Assembly (NCBI GenBank): GCA_016927855.1
Contig: JAFGLV010000064.1
Coordinates: 1 to 64,000 of the forward strand
Source: Sedimentisphaerales bacterium
Lineage (GTDB): Bacteria; Planctomycetota; Phycisphaerae; Sedimentisphaerales; Anaerobacaceae
Length of the DNA: 64,000 nt
Direction of reading: 5' to 3'
In this document: piece after piece, positions 53,098 through 62,404 of the stretch
Layout: each line of letters begins with the position of its first letter
Position numbering within the stretch: the first letter of the stretch is position 1
Notes under the pieces: model-generated
What the model was told of the DNA's origin: nothing
The model's database searches: none
What the model saw: the letters and a program-made list of their open reading frames with translations, nothing else
Program-made: the position numbers and the translations under genes

Positions 53098-54483
53098 CTA
53101 AACGATGCCCTGCTGGAGCATGGCGTCGGCAACCTTGACGAAGGCGGCAGTGTTGGCGCCGCGAACATAATCGACGAAGCCGTCGCCGTTAGAACCGTAC
53201 TGAACGCAATTTTGATGGATCGAGCGCATGATCCCCTGGAGCTGGGCATCCACATCCTCGCGCGAGCGCCTCATGCAGCCGGCGTTTTGATTCATTTCCA
53301 GGCCGGAAACCGCGACGCCACCGGCATTAGCCGCCTTGCCGGGCCCGTACAGGATGCCGGCTTTTTGGAGGACATCCACCGCCTGTGGGGTGGAAGGCAT
53401 GTTGGCGCCCTCGCTGACGCAGTAGCAGCCATTGTTGACCAACTGCTGAGCGTCACTCTCGTCGACCTCGTTCTGGGTGGCGCTGGGAAAGGCCAGATCG
53501 CACGGCACGCTCCAGGGGCGCTTGCCCTCCAGGTAGCGGGCATTCGGAAACTGCTTGACGTACTCGGCGATGCGGCCGCGACGAACGTTCTTCAGTTCCA
53601 TCACCCACGCGAGCTTCTCGTCGTCGATGCCATCCGGGTCCACGATCGTGCCGCTCGAATCCGAGAGGGTAACCGCCTTGGCGCCCAGCGCGTTGAGCTT
53701 CTCCACGGTGTATTGTGCGACGTTGCCCGAGCCGGAAACGGTTGCGGTCTTGCCTTCGACGCTCTCGCCACGCCGGGCCAGCATTTCATTGGCGAAATAC
53801 ACGGCGCCGTAGCCGGTCGCCTCCGGCCGCAAACGTGAGCCTCCCCAGTTGAGGCTCTTGCCTGTCAGAGCGCCGTGGAAATGGCCGGTCAGCTTGCGGT
53901 ATTGACCGAACAGGTAGCCAATCTCGCGCCCTCCGACCCCAATATCGCCGGCCGGAACATCCACATCAGGACCAATATGGTGGTAGAGGCTGGTCATAAA
54001 CGCCTGGCAGAAGCGCATGATCTCCGCGTCGGACCGCCCTTTCGGATCGAAGTCCGACCCGCCCTTGGCGCCGCCGAGCGGCAACGTCGTCAGGCTGTTC
54101 TTGAACACCTGCTCGAAAGCCAGGAACTTCAGGACGCCCAGGTTGACCGACGGATGAAAACGCAACCCGCCTTTGTACGGACCGATCAGGCTGCTCATGC
54201 GAACGCGGTAGCCACGATTGACGTGGATGTTGCCCTGGTCGTCGGTCCATGTGACACGGAACATCAGCACCATCTCCGGCACGACCAGTCTTTCCAGGAT
54301 CCGGGCCTGACGGTAGGCGGGGTTCGCCTGAACGATCGGCATCACGGACTTGGCCACCTCGTGAACCGCCTGGTGAAACTCCGTTTCTCCCGGCGCGCGT
54401 GCAATCACCTCATCCATAAAGGCGTTGACCGACGATTCGACGGCTGACCGATCTTTGACGTTGGCTGAAACCGTTATCGACAT
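53098..54483 (-). CDS. gdhA: NADP-type glutamate dehydrogenase
   Basis: A 461-residue enzyme converting 2-oxoglutarate and ammonium to glutamate. Family I hexameric signature: VRMSSLIGPYKGGLRFHPSV, LPLGGAKGGSDFDPKGRSDA with the catalytic Lys, DVPAGDIGVGGREIGYLFGQ and the Rossmann ATVSGSGNVAQYTVEKL. Length matches the NADPH-dependent assimilatory form. GAGGAG lies 5 nt before the ATG. Confidence 0.96.
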   Translation of the reverse strand: MSITVSANVKDRSAVESSVNAFMDEVIARAPGETEFHQAVHEVAKSVMPIVQANPAYRQARILERLVVPEMVLMFRVTWTDDQGNIHVNRGYRVRMSSLIGPYKGGLRFHPSVNLGVLKFLAFEQVFKNSLTTLPLGGAKGGSDFDPKGRSDAEIMRFCQAFMTSLYHHIGPDVDVPAGDIGVGGREIGYLFGQYRKLTGHFHGALTGKSLNWGGSRLRPEATGYGAVYFANEMLARRGESVEGKTATVSGSGNVAQYTVEKLNALGAKAVTLSDSSGTIVDPDGIDDEKLAWVMELKNVRRGRIAEYVKQFPNARYLEGKRPWSVPCDLAFPSATQNEVDESDAQQLVNNGCYCVSEGANMPSTPQAVDVLQKAGILYGPGKAANAGGVAVSGLEMNQNAGCMRRSREDVDAQLQGIMRSIHQNCVQYGSNGDGFVDYVRGANTAAFVKVADAMLQQGIV

Positions 54484-54579
54484 AAGAGCTCCTCTTCAAC
54501 GGGAAGACAACGGAGGCACCGCGGTGCGAGGTGATGCCTGTCATCTGCTCCGGGCCTGGCGCGGCGTTACGCGGCGCGC

Positions 54580-54897
54580 TTAATGTTGTTTGCTGCAAAT
54601 CCGCTGGACAGAATCCAGATAGTATTTCAACTGCCAGAGCCTCTCCAGGAATTCAGGCCAGCCACAGGCCGGTATGAATCCCTCTTTCGCCTCGGGTCGA
54701 ATCATCCCGCCCGGCGTCACCAGCGGCTTGAACTCCTTCCAGACGTCCGCCCAAGCCTTGTTGGCATCCTGCGTGACCGAAGCGGCCACCTTCAACAGAT
54801 GCTCCAACTCGACCAGCGGAGTGAAGGGCACAACCGTAGGCCGTGGGTCCGGCATCTCGATAGGGCTCTGATCCGTGCGTCTTCGCTGTGGTATCAT
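54580..54897 (-). CDS. Small conserved hypothetical protein
   Basis: A 105-residue soluble protein, with the start placed at ATG 54897 (GGGAAG 6 nt upstream). A disordered N-terminus (IPQRRRTDQSPIEMPDPRP) precedes a helical domain (LVELEHLLKVAASVTQDANK, GWPEFLERLWQLKYYLDSVQ). I recognise no family. It lies upstream of gdhA on the same strand, 96 nt from its start. Confidence 0.6.
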   Translation of the reverse strand: MIPQRRRTDQSPIEMPDPRPTVVPFTPLVELEHLLKVAASVTQDANKAWADVWKEFKPLVTPGGMIRPEAKEGFIPACGWPEFLERLWQLKYYLDSVQRICSKQH

Positions 54898-55279
54898 GAT
54901 GCTCTTCCCATCCAGAAGTTGCCACGCCGCGCTGGCCCGGCCCCGTGGACGGGACCCCACGCCGGCTTGAATCGTCCCCCAGTGTAGCAGCGCACTGCCC
55001 CCTTCCAGTGTCGCATAGAATACTCATTCATAGCACATGTACTGTGCCATATTTGGTGCGTATATATTACCCATATATATCACATTTATGTTGGGCAATC
55101 CACACCGCCAGGCAAATATATCGGGTCGCCTCATGCTCCATAAGCGCCTATATAAAAAGCTTTTATAGTCTACATAGGCAGGCACGGAGAAACTGCTTGA
55201 CCATAAGCAATTCAGCGACGATGATAGAAGTCCGTTCGATAGCGTTTTGATTCCATGTGTATTTGATGGGTAGCACGCG
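54898..55279. promoter_or_regulatory. AT-rich divergent control region of the LuxR-type regulator
   Basis: 382 bp between divergent genes. From about 55020 to 55180 base composition drops well below the surroundings, with TATATATTACCCATATATA and CTATATAAAAAGCTTTTATA runs and a GCACATGTACTGTGC dyad (55033-55047). No gene is seen. It is likely to hold the regulator's promoter and possible operators. Confidence 0.5.
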
Positions 55280-56296
55280 ATGGCAAAAAAATCCACCCAG
55301 GCGGAATTGCAGGCGCAGGTCAAGGCACTGCGGCGGCGCATCGCGGAACTGGAAAAGGCCGCCGCGTCAGGGGCCCCTCGCTCGGAACTGGAACTGGCCC
55401 TGCGAGAGCGCGTCAAGGAGCTCGACTGCCTGTACACGATCGCGACGCTGCGCGAAACGCACTTCTATTCCCAGGATCGCTTTCTGCAAGGCGTCGTCGA
55501 CTGCCTGCCTCGAAGCTGGCAGTTCCCCGAGCAGGCGTGCGCGCGGATCGTCTGCGACGGAAAGAGCTATGTGACGCCGGAATTCAAGGAGAGCCGGTGC
55601 CGTTTGAGCGCCACCGTCTTTGCCGACGGTCGGGAGATCGGGGTCGTGGAGGTCTTCTATGGTGGCGCCGTCGCCGGGGGCGCCGAAGGCCCCTTCCTCA
55701 AGGAAGAGTACACGCTGATTCGCGCCGTGGCCGAACGGGTCGGCAGTGTGCTGATGCACATGAAGGCCCAGGCCGATCTGCGCGCCGCGCACAAAGCCAT
55801 ACAAACGGAGCACCAGGCGCTGCAAGAGGCCAACATCGCGTTGCGCGCCGTCCTGTCCCGCCTGGAAGAGGAAAAACGTGAGATTCGAGCGTCCATCCTC
55901 GCCAATATCCAGAAGATCATCATGCCGATTGTATTTGAGCTGGAGTTGGAAGTCACCGGTCGCCAGCGGTCCTACGTGACGTTGCTGCGTCAGAGCCTCC
56001 ACGAGATCGCGTCGCCTTACCTGACGCAGATCTGCCGCAATCACGTGCAACTGACACCGGTCGAGATCGCGATCAGCACAATGGTCCGCAACGGCCTGTC
56101 GACGAAGGAGATCGCGAGACTGCGTTGCATCTCACCGGCCACCGTGCGTCGGCATCGTGAGAACATCCGCCGCAAGCTGGGCCTGAGGAACGAGAAGGCC
56201 AACCTGGCGACGTACCTTCAGGCGTCATTCTCCGATCAGCCTGCAGCGGACGTTGAAGACTGGCGGTCCCCTGGTTCGCACCTCACGGAGAGATAG
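55280..56296 (+). CDS. LuxR-type transcriptional regulator with sensory N-terminus
   Basis: A 338-residue cytoplasmic regulator. It has an N-terminal coiled coil (QAQVKALRRRIAELEKAAAS), a GAF-like sensory domain (about 45-165; DCLYTIATLRETHFYSQDRF, ARIVCDGKSYVTPEFKESRC), a second coiled coil (about 170-215) and a LuxR-type helix-turn-helix (LTPVEIAISTMVRNGLSTKE, ISPATVRRHRENIRRKLGL). No receiver domain is present, so it probably senses a ligand directly or through a partner. Its ribosome site is weak. The PurF-like gene follows 107 nt downstream. Confidence 0.88.
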   Translation: MAKKSTQAELQAQVKALRRRIAELEKAAASGAPRSELELALRERVKELDCLYTIATLRETHFYSQDRFLQGVVDCLPRSWQFPEQACARIVCDGKSYVTPEFKESRCRLSATVFADGREIGVVEVFYGGAVAGGAEGPFLKEEYTLIRAVAERVGSVLMHMKAQADLRAAHKAIQTEHQALQEANIALRAVLSRLEEEKREIRASILANIQKIIMPIVFELELEVTGRQRSYVTLLRQSLHEIASPYLTQICRNHVQLTPVEIAISTMVRNGLSTKEIARLRCISPATVRRHRENIRRKLGLRNEKANLATYLQASFSDQPAADVEDWRSPGSHLTER

Positions 56297-56403
56297 GTTG
56301 CATCCGCCCTGCGGCTTTGGTAGTGTGAGCGTGTAAGGCAGTCGGATCGCGGCGCGAGCACAGCAGCGCGGATCGCCTCGATGGCACGCATGGGAGGTTG
56401 GAT

Positions 56404-57906
56404 ATGAGTGGTCTCTTCGGCGTCGTCTCCAAAGGCAATTGTTCGGAGACCCTTTTCTACGGTACCGACTACCATTCTCATCTGGGTACCGAGTACGGCG
56501 GCATGGTCGTTCTGGGCGACGAATTCACCCGCCAGATTCACGATCTCAGCCAGACCCAGTTCAAGTCCAAGTTCTATGATGACTGCCGGCGCCTGGAAGG
56601 CAATAAGGGCATCGGTGTCATCAGTGCCTTCGAGGAACAGCCCATCTTTTTGAACTCCCGGTTCGGCCCGTTCTGCCTGGCGACGACCGGGGTCGTGGAG
56701 AACGCCGAGGACCTGGCAGCCCGACTTCTGAAGAAGGGCATCTCGTTCGCCGAGGTTAGTCGCAAGGGAGTCAACACGACTGAGCTGATCGCCAAGCTGA
56801 TCACGCAGGGCACCGATCTCGTCGACGGCATCGAAAAGATGTTCGGTATCATCGAAGGCTCGTGCTCGCTGCTGCTGTTGAACCGGACCGGCATCTACGT
56901 CGCTCGGGACCGGTTCGGATACACACCACTGGTGGTGGGCAAGCGTGACGACGCCTGGGCGGTCAGCAGCGAGTCATGCGGATTCCCCAACCTCGGCCTT
57001 GAAACGGTCAAGTACGTCGAGCCGGGCGAGATCCTGCTCATCAACGAGGATGGGATCGTCCAGCGCCGTCCCGGCAAGGGACACACGACGCAGACGTGCG
57101 CGTTCCTCTGGATCTACACCGGCTTTCCGGCCTCCAGCTACGAAGGGATCAACGTGGAGGTGGTCCGCGAGCGATCGGGGCGCCTGCTGGCGCGTCGCGA
57201 CAAGGACATTCGGGTCGATCTCGTGGCCGGCGTGCCCGACTCGGGCCTGGCCCATGGTCTGGGGTACGCCATGGAATCAGGCAAGCCCTTCCGCCGGCCG
57301 CTGGTTAAATACACGCCCGGTTACGGCCGCAGCTATACGCCCCCTTCGCAACGGACCCGCGACCTCATCGCGCGGATGAAACTGATCCCGATCCGGGACG
57401 TCATTGCCGGCAACAGCATCGTCCTGTGCGAAGATTCCATCGTGCGCGGCACGCAATTGAAGAATTTCGCCATCAAGAAACTCTGGGACTGCGGTGCCAG
57501 AGAAATCCACATGCGACCGGCGTGTCCCCCGCTGATGTTTCCCTGTCCGTTCGAGCTTTCCACCCGGTCGATTCACGAGTTAGCCGCACGCAAAGCCATT
57601 CGCCAGATCGAGGGACATGACCTGTCCGACGTATCACCGTACGTCGACCCTACCTCGTCCAAGTACGAGCAGATGGTGGAGATGATCCGCCAGGATCTGG
57701 GGGTCACGACGCTGCGCTACCAGACCATCGACGACATGGTCGAAGCGATTGGGCGCCCCAAGGACAAGCTGTGCCTCTACTGCTGGACCGGCCAGTGCCC
57801 CAAGGCCGCGTGCAGTAGGACCCCTATCGACATCGTTGAGACGCGAAGAACCGGCTCGAAGCACAAAGCCGTTGAGGACGACACGATCCAACCCAAGTTA
57901 TGGTAG
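56404..57906 (+). CDS. PurF-like amidophosphoribosyltransferase with Ser at the Cys1 position
   Basis: A 500-residue homologue of PurF, which transfers glutamine amide nitrogen to PRPP. ATG 56404 has GGGAGG 6 nt upstream and gives MSGLFGVVSKGNCSETLFYG, so the residue exposed after Met removal is Ser rather than the nucleophilic Cys of active Ntn amidotransferases. The phosphoribosyltransferase loop is intact (IVLCEDSIVRGTQLKNFAI). Cysteines resembling the Fe-S ligands of Bacillus PurF are present (TCAFLWIYTG, FPCPFEL, LYCWTGQC). It may use ammonia, work with another subunit, or act as a regulator. I give no symbol because function may differ from PurF. Confidence 0.85.
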   Translation: MSGLFGVVSKGNCSETLFYGTDYHSHLGTEYGGMVVLGDEFTRQIHDLSQTQFKSKFYDDCRRLEGNKGIGVISAFEEQPIFLNSRFGPFCLATTGVVENAEDLAARLLKKGISFAEVSRKGVNTTELIAKLITQGTDLVDGIEKMFGIIEGSCSLLLLNRTGIYVARDRFGYTPLVVGKRDDAWAVSSESCGFPNLGLETVKYVEPGEILLINEDGIVQRRPGKGHTTQTCAFLWIYTGFPASSYEGINVEVVRERSGRLLARRDKDIRVDLVAGVPDSGLAHGLGYAMESGKPFRRPLVKYTPGYGRSYTPPSQRTRDLIARMKLIPIRDVIAGNSIVLCEDSIVRGTQLKNFAIKKLWDCGAREIHMRPACPPLMFPCPFELSTRSIHELAARKAIRQIEGHDLSDVSPYVDPTSSKYEQMVEMIRQDLGVTTLRYQTIDDMVEAIGRPKDKLCLYCWTGQCPKAACSRTPIDIVETRRTGSKHKAVEDDTIQPKLW

Positions 57907-57963
57907 GAGCCTGTGAGAGGCGCCGTCAACTTAGCGGCGACTCAGAAGGGCAAGCATTTGACT

Positions 57964-59499
57964 ATGAGAGAGCATACGAGTACGAGGCGCAGTTTCCTCA
58001 AGGCCGCCGGCGCGACGGTGGCAGCGCTGAGCATCCGGCCGTTATCCGCCCAGCAACGCGAGGCGTCACTTCTCATCGATCCGGAGCCTCGCTTCGAGTT
58101 GTCTCCCTACCTGTACACGCAGTTCATGGAGCCGCTGGGTACAACGGACGGCTCGGTGGCGGCTGCGTGGGACTTTGGCCGAGACCGCTGGCGGCCCGAC
58201 GTGATCGACGTGACGCGCAGACTCTCGCCTTCGATGGTGCGCTGGGGCGGGTGTTTCAGCTCCTACTATCGGTGGAAGGAGGCGGTCGGACCGCGCGACC
58301 GGCGCCAGCCTATGCTCAATCTATGCTGGGGTGGGATCGAAACCAACCAGGTAGGCACCGCTGAGTTCGTGGACTTCTGCCGGCAGGTGGACGCCGAGCC
58401 GCTGATGTGCGTCAACTTCGAGTCTGACGGCAGGAAGCACTGGCAGCGTGACCCCAAAGGCGGCATCCGCACCGCCGGGCCGGAAGAGGCTGCCGAGTGG
58501 GTCCGCTACTGCAACAATCCCGACGACGAGCTTCGACGCGCCCACGGAATCCAGCGCCCCCTGAACCTGCGCATGTGGCAACTCGGCAACGAGACGTCGT
58601 ACGACCGCAATGGCTACGACTGCGAGACCGCAGCTCGGCGCACCATCGCGTTCGCTCAAGCCATGCGCCAGGCGGACCCGAACATCGAGCTGATCGGCTG
58701 GGGCGACAGCGGCTGGGCCCACAGAATGCTCGAGATCGCGGGCGAACACCTTCAGTACATCGCCTTTCACCACATGTTCAATCCCGACGGTGGCGATCGG
58801 GACTCGCCGTTGCGCGGCACGGAGTATCGCAAGGACCCGGCACGCACCTGGGAGCACCTGATGAACGCGTGCAAACCTCACGAGGCCAGGATTCGCTGGA
58901 TTCGCGAGCAGGTCGGCGACCATCCGATCCCGATGGCGCTGACGGAGTGTCACTTCGCCTTGCCGGGACGCAACCGGTGCGAGGTGCTCTCCACCTGGGC
59001 GGCCGGCGTCGCGAATGCGCGCCTGCTGAACGTCCACGAACGGCACGGCGACAAGCTCAAGATCGCCACCCTGGCAGACTTCTGTGGCACGCGCTGGCAA
59101 GTCAACGCCATCATGATCCCCGTCCCCGGCGGCCGGGCCTACATGATGCCGGTGGCGATGGTCATGAGTCTGTACCGCCACCACACAGGCGTGCAAGCTG
59201 TCGGCGTCGAAAGGGTCCCGCACGGTCTCGATGTCACCGCCAGTCGAAGTACCGAACGCGTTTTCCTCCACGTCGTTAACACGCAGCGTGACTGCTCCGT
59301 CACGGCGCAGATCGCGCTGGCCGGCATGCAGATCGGCTCGGGACGGGTCTTCGAGATGACAGGCAATCCCGAATACGAGGTCATCGAGACGCGGCCGAAC
59401 GAGATTGTGCCGGTAGAGAAGACCCTGCCACAGGACGGCCGCTGGACGTTCCCGGCCACCTCCGTCTCGGCCGTCGAATTGGACATCGAGCCCGCTTAG
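57964..59499 (+). CDS. Tat-exported GH51-like alpha-L-arabinofuranosidase
   Basis: A 511-residue clan GH-A glycosidase. The ATG at 57964 starts a twin-arginine signal (STRRSFLKAAGATVAALSI). Acid/base Glu210 lies in WQLGNETSYD and nucleophile Glu328 in MALTECHFALPG, at family-like spacing. The N-terminal PYLYTQFMEPLG and MVRWGGCFSSYYRWKEAVG motifs match GH51. It releases alpha-L-arabinofuranose from arabinan, arabinoxylan or arabinogalactan and would complement the GH127/GH43/GH30 genes of this window. It is 57 nt after the PurF-like gene and converges with the S9 peptidase. Confidence 0.9.
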   Translation: MREHTSTRRSFLKAAGATVAALSIRPLSAQQREASLLIDPEPRFELSPYLYTQFMEPLGTTDGSVAAAWDFGRDRWRPDVIDVTRRLSPSMVRWGGCFSSYYRWKEAVGPRDRRQPMLNLCWGGIETNQVGTAEFVDFCRQVDAEPLMCVNFESDGRKHWQRDPKGGIRTAGPEEAAEWVRYCNNPDDELRRAHGIQRPLNLRMWQLGNETSYDRNGYDCETAARRTIAFAQAMRQADPNIELIGWGDSGWAHRMLEIAGEHLQYIAFHHMFNPDGGDRDSPLRGTEYRKDPARTWEHLMNACKPHEARIRWIREQVGDHPIPMALTECHFALPGRNRCEVLSTWAAGVANARLLNVHERHGDKLKIATLADFCGTRWQVNAIMIPVPGGRAYMMPVAMVMSLYRHHTGVQAVGVERVPHGLDVTASRSTERVFLHVVNTQRDCSVTAQIALAGMQIGSGRVFEMTGNPEYEVIETRPNEIVPVEKTLPQDGRWTFPATSVSAVELDIEPA

Positions 59500-59524
59500 A
59501 CCCAGCCAACGCCTACGTCTATCG

Positions 59525-62086
59525 TCACGGCGTGCAACGCGGCTCGACACCCAGCAGGTGGCGCACGAAGAAGTCCATGCGCCGCCGGCTGCCATAGGGG
59601 GTTTCGCCACTGCCGTGACCGCCGCCGGGGAAGATCAGCAGGTCGAAATCTTTGTCCGCCTTGATCAAGGCGTTGACCACCTGCATCGTCGAGGCGGGAT
59701 CCACGTTGCGGTCGAGTTCGCCGAGGGTCAACAGCAGCTTGCCCTGGAGCTTGTGCGCCTGCGTGACATTCGACTGCTCTTCGTAGTGCGGACCGATGGG
59801 CCAGCCCATCCACTGCTCGTTCCACCAGATCTTGTCCATGCGGTTGTCGTGACAGCCGCAATCGGCGACGCCGACCTTGTAGAAATCGCCGTGCGCGAGC
59901 AAGCCGCGGAGCGCATTCTGGCCGCCGGCTGAGCCGCCATAGATGCCGACCCGCGTCAGGTCCATGTAGGGATACCGCGCCGCGGCCGCCTTCATCCACA
60001 GAATCCGGTCGGGAAAGCCCGCGTCGCCGAGGTTCTTCCAGCAAACGTCGTGGAAGGCCTTGGAGCGGTACGAGGTGCCCATGCCGTCCATCTGCACGAC
60101 GATGAAGCCCAGCTCCGCGATGGCGTACTGGCGCGGCAGCAGCCCGAACGGCTTCGGTACGAACGCGCCTTGGGGACCGGCGTAGATCTGCTCGATCACC
60201 GAGTACTTCACCGCTGGGTCGAAGGTGGTCGGCCGGATGATGATACCGTAGATGTCCGTCTTGCCGTCACGGGCTTTGGCGACGAACCGTTCCGGCGGTC
60301 GCCAGCCGGTGGCGGTCAGGGCGCTCCAGTCGGCGCATTCCAGCTCGCAGATGAGTTTGCCGTCCTCGGCGCAGCGCAGCTCGCTGACCGGCGGCATATC
60401 CACGCGCGACCAGCGGTCGATGAAGAACCGCCGGTCCGGCGAGAAGTCGATCTCGTGCGTGCCGTCGCCTTCGGTCAGCACGACCAGACCAGACCCATCG
60501 AAGTTCACCCGACAAAAATGGAGGTAGTACGGGTCCTGCTCGGGCCGGATGCCGCCGGCCTGGAACCAGACCTGCCGGTTCTCGACGTCGACGCGATCGA
60601 CGTTACGCACGACCCACTGGCCCTTGGTGATCTGGTTCTTCACCTTGCCGGTCTCGGCGTCGTAGAGGTACAGGTGGTTCCAGCCGTCGCGCTCCGACAT
60701 CCAGATCATCTCTTGCGTGTCGTCGAGGTACTGGATGAAGCGCTTGCCGGAGTAGTCGATGAAGGTCGCGCTCTGCTCGTCGATGATGGCCTGCGCCTCG
60801 CCGGTCGCGGCGTCCACGCTGACGATGCGCAACACCTGGTGACCGCGCTCGTTGTAGTAGAACGTGAAGCGGCTCGAATCCGGCCGCCAGCGGACGTCCG
60901 AGAGCTGGTACGGATTCGAGAAAAGCTCGTCATCGACGGCGATATGGCACTTGGTGGCGAGGTCGAACAGGTGAGGCTTGGAGATTTCGACCTTGTCGCC
61001 TGGCTTGAGGTAGCGGAACTGGTGCAGTTTGGGCTGCAACTGGTCCTCCGGCGACGATTCGATCAGGTAGACCTGCCGGTCGTCGCCGGGCTGGGTGCGC
61101 AGCACGACGAGCTTGGTCGAATCGGGGGACCAAAAGAACCGCTGAGAGTAGGCGTCCGCTTCCGTGCCGTCGCTGGTCAGCGCTGTCTCCTCGTCCGTTT
61201 CGGTGTTGCGAACGTAGAGGTTGTTGTCCCGCACGGACGCGGCCCACTTGCCGTCGGGCGACCGGCCGCGCGATTCGGGTCTCAGGGCCCCGCCGCGACG
61301 CATGCCGGCGCCACGCATGCCGCCGCCGCGACGTCCGCCACGCAGCGTATTCTCATCGAGCACGGCGTCGGCTGGCGTTTCGGTAGCGACGAAAGCACCC
61401 AGCGTGCGGTCTTCGCTGTCGGTCACCAGCCACGAATGACCCGCATACGTGTGCTGCTGGTGGCGCTCGCCCGCGGCGACGGTCGCGTACTGCTGCCGCT
61501 GGCCTTCCGTGTCGATCCAGTAGATCTCGATGTCGCCTTCGGTGCGGTTGATGAAAGTGATCGAGGTCTCCGCGCCGGTCTGCGTGCTGGGCCGGGCGCG
61601 CCCGGAAGCCTCCAGCGTAACCACCGGCGCTTCGTCACTGGGCGTCTCGGTGACCTCGTAGCTGTTCGGATCGCACGTCCACCACTTGCCCTGGCTGCTG
61701 AAGACGAGCGTGCCGGAGCCGTTGATCTCGAGCCGGTCGATCGGCAGCTCATCCGCTTGGACTTCCTGGCCGGTGGCCTGCCCCAGGGCCGCCGCCAGTC
61801 GATCGTGGTCGAAAGCGGGCTTCCGCGTGCAGGCTTCGGCGTTGACCAGAACGAACTCGCGCTTGCCGTCGGCCAGGTCGTTGCGATACCAGAAACGCAC
61901 GTTGTCCTCCATCCAGTGCGGCGTGACGCGCTCCTTGTACACCTTGTTGGCGGTCGCGTCACGCAGACTCATGGCGCGGTCGTAGTCCGCCTGCGTGCCC
62001 TGCGCGAGCACGGTTAGGCCGGCCAAGCCCCACACAGCGACAATAGCGACAATCAGAACGACGGGAGAGAAAGCGGTTCGTCTCAT
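59525..62086 (-). CDS. Secreted S9 (DPP-IV-like) peptidase with VHL-beta-like insert
   Basis: An 853-residue exported serine peptidase. It has a signal peptide (VLIVAIVAVWGLAGLTVLAQ), an N-terminal DPP-IV propeller (FFWSPDSTKLVVLRT, YSGKRFIQYLDDTQEMIWMS) and a C-terminal alpha/beta hydrolase with Ser719 in GIYGGSAGGQNAL, Asp796 in LDRNVDPAS and His824 in GGGHGSGE. S9B enzymes cut after Pro or Ala. Residues 170-242 (TSITFINRTEGDIEIYWIDT, HTYAGHSWLVTD) resemble the beta domain of von Hippel-Lindau protein. A following Arg-Gly-rich segment (about 248-270) resembles those in the GH127-type enzymes. Confidence 0.92.
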   Translation of the reverse strand: MRRTAFSPVVLIVAIVAVWGLAGLTVLAQGTQADYDRAMSLRDATANKVYKERVTPHWMEDNVRFWYRNDLADGKREFVLVNAEACTRKPAFDHDRLAAALGQATGQEVQADELPIDRLEINGSGTLVFSSQGKWWTCDPNSYEVTETPSDEAPVVTLEASGRARPSTQTGAETSITFINRTEGDIEIYWIDTEGQRQQYATVAAGERHQQHTYAGHSWLVTDSEDRTLGAFVATETPADAVLDENTLRGGRRGGGMRGAGMRRGGALRPESRGRSPDGKWAASVRDNNLYVRNTETDEETALTSDGTEADAYSQRFFWSPDSTKLVVLRTQPGDDRQVYLIESSPEDQLQPKLHQFRYLKPGDKVEISKPHLFDLATKCHIAVDDELFSNPYQLSDVRWRPDSSRFTFYYNERGHQVLRIVSVDAATGEAQAIIDEQSATFIDYSGKRFIQYLDDTQEMIWMSERDGWNHLYLYDAETGKVKNQITKGQWVVRNVDRVDVENRQVWFQAGGIRPEQDPYYLHFCRVNFDGSGLVVLTEGDGTHEIDFSPDRRFFIDRWSRVDMPPVSELRCAEDGKLICELECADWSALTATGWRPPERFVAKARDGKTDIYGIIIRPTTFDPAVKYSVIEQIYAGPQGAFVPKPFGLLPRQYAIAELGFIVVQMDGMGTSYRSKAFHDVCWKNLGDAGFPDRILWMKAAAARYPYMDLTRVGIYGGSAGGQNALRGLLAHGDFYKVGVADCGCHDNRMDKIWWNEQWMGWPIGPHYEEQSNVTQAHKLQGKLLLTLGELDRNVDPASTMQVVNALIKADKDFDLLIFPGGGHGSGETPYGSRRRMDFFVRHLLGVEPRCTP

Positions 62087-62404
62087 GTGCGGTACCTACC
62101 CTTGCGTGTGCCCCATTGGCTTTCTATTCGCGGACCCGATCGGCCCCGGCCTTCTTATCGCAGAAAGGTCTCCTCCCGTCAACCCTGTCACCTGCAGCCC
62201 GGCCCCCCAAATCGTCGGGCGGTTGCGGTTGCGCTGCTCGTTTCGGTTGCGTGGGGCGTGCCGCGGCGCCGCCGGACGCCACCGTAGGACGTACCGAGCC
62301 GCGCAACCCCAACCGCAACCTGTCAGCGCGTCAGCTTGAGCCGGTGCTCTGAGCGTCGGGAACTCGGTCTGCCAACGAGAGGACATCCACCGGCCTCGGC
62401 AGTG
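62087..62404. other. Intergenic region with dispersed repeat copy
   Basis: 318 bp between two minus-strand genes. Apart from the repeat at 62214-62320, nothing is supported. Confidence 0.5.
62214..62320. repeat. Dispersed repeat, second copy of the core at 39779-39881
   Basis: It begins GTCGGGCGGTTGCGGTTGCG and is closely similar to the reverse complement of 39779-39881 over about 105 bp. Its ends are inverted repeats of GGTTGCGGTTGCG type. It has no CGTATCTCG arms. Confidence 0.8.

Noticed and set aside
60050-62017. Plus-strand open frame of 655 codons opposite the S9 peptidase
   Set aside because: Antisense shadow without recognisable motifs; the minus strand carries the S9 catalytic triad.
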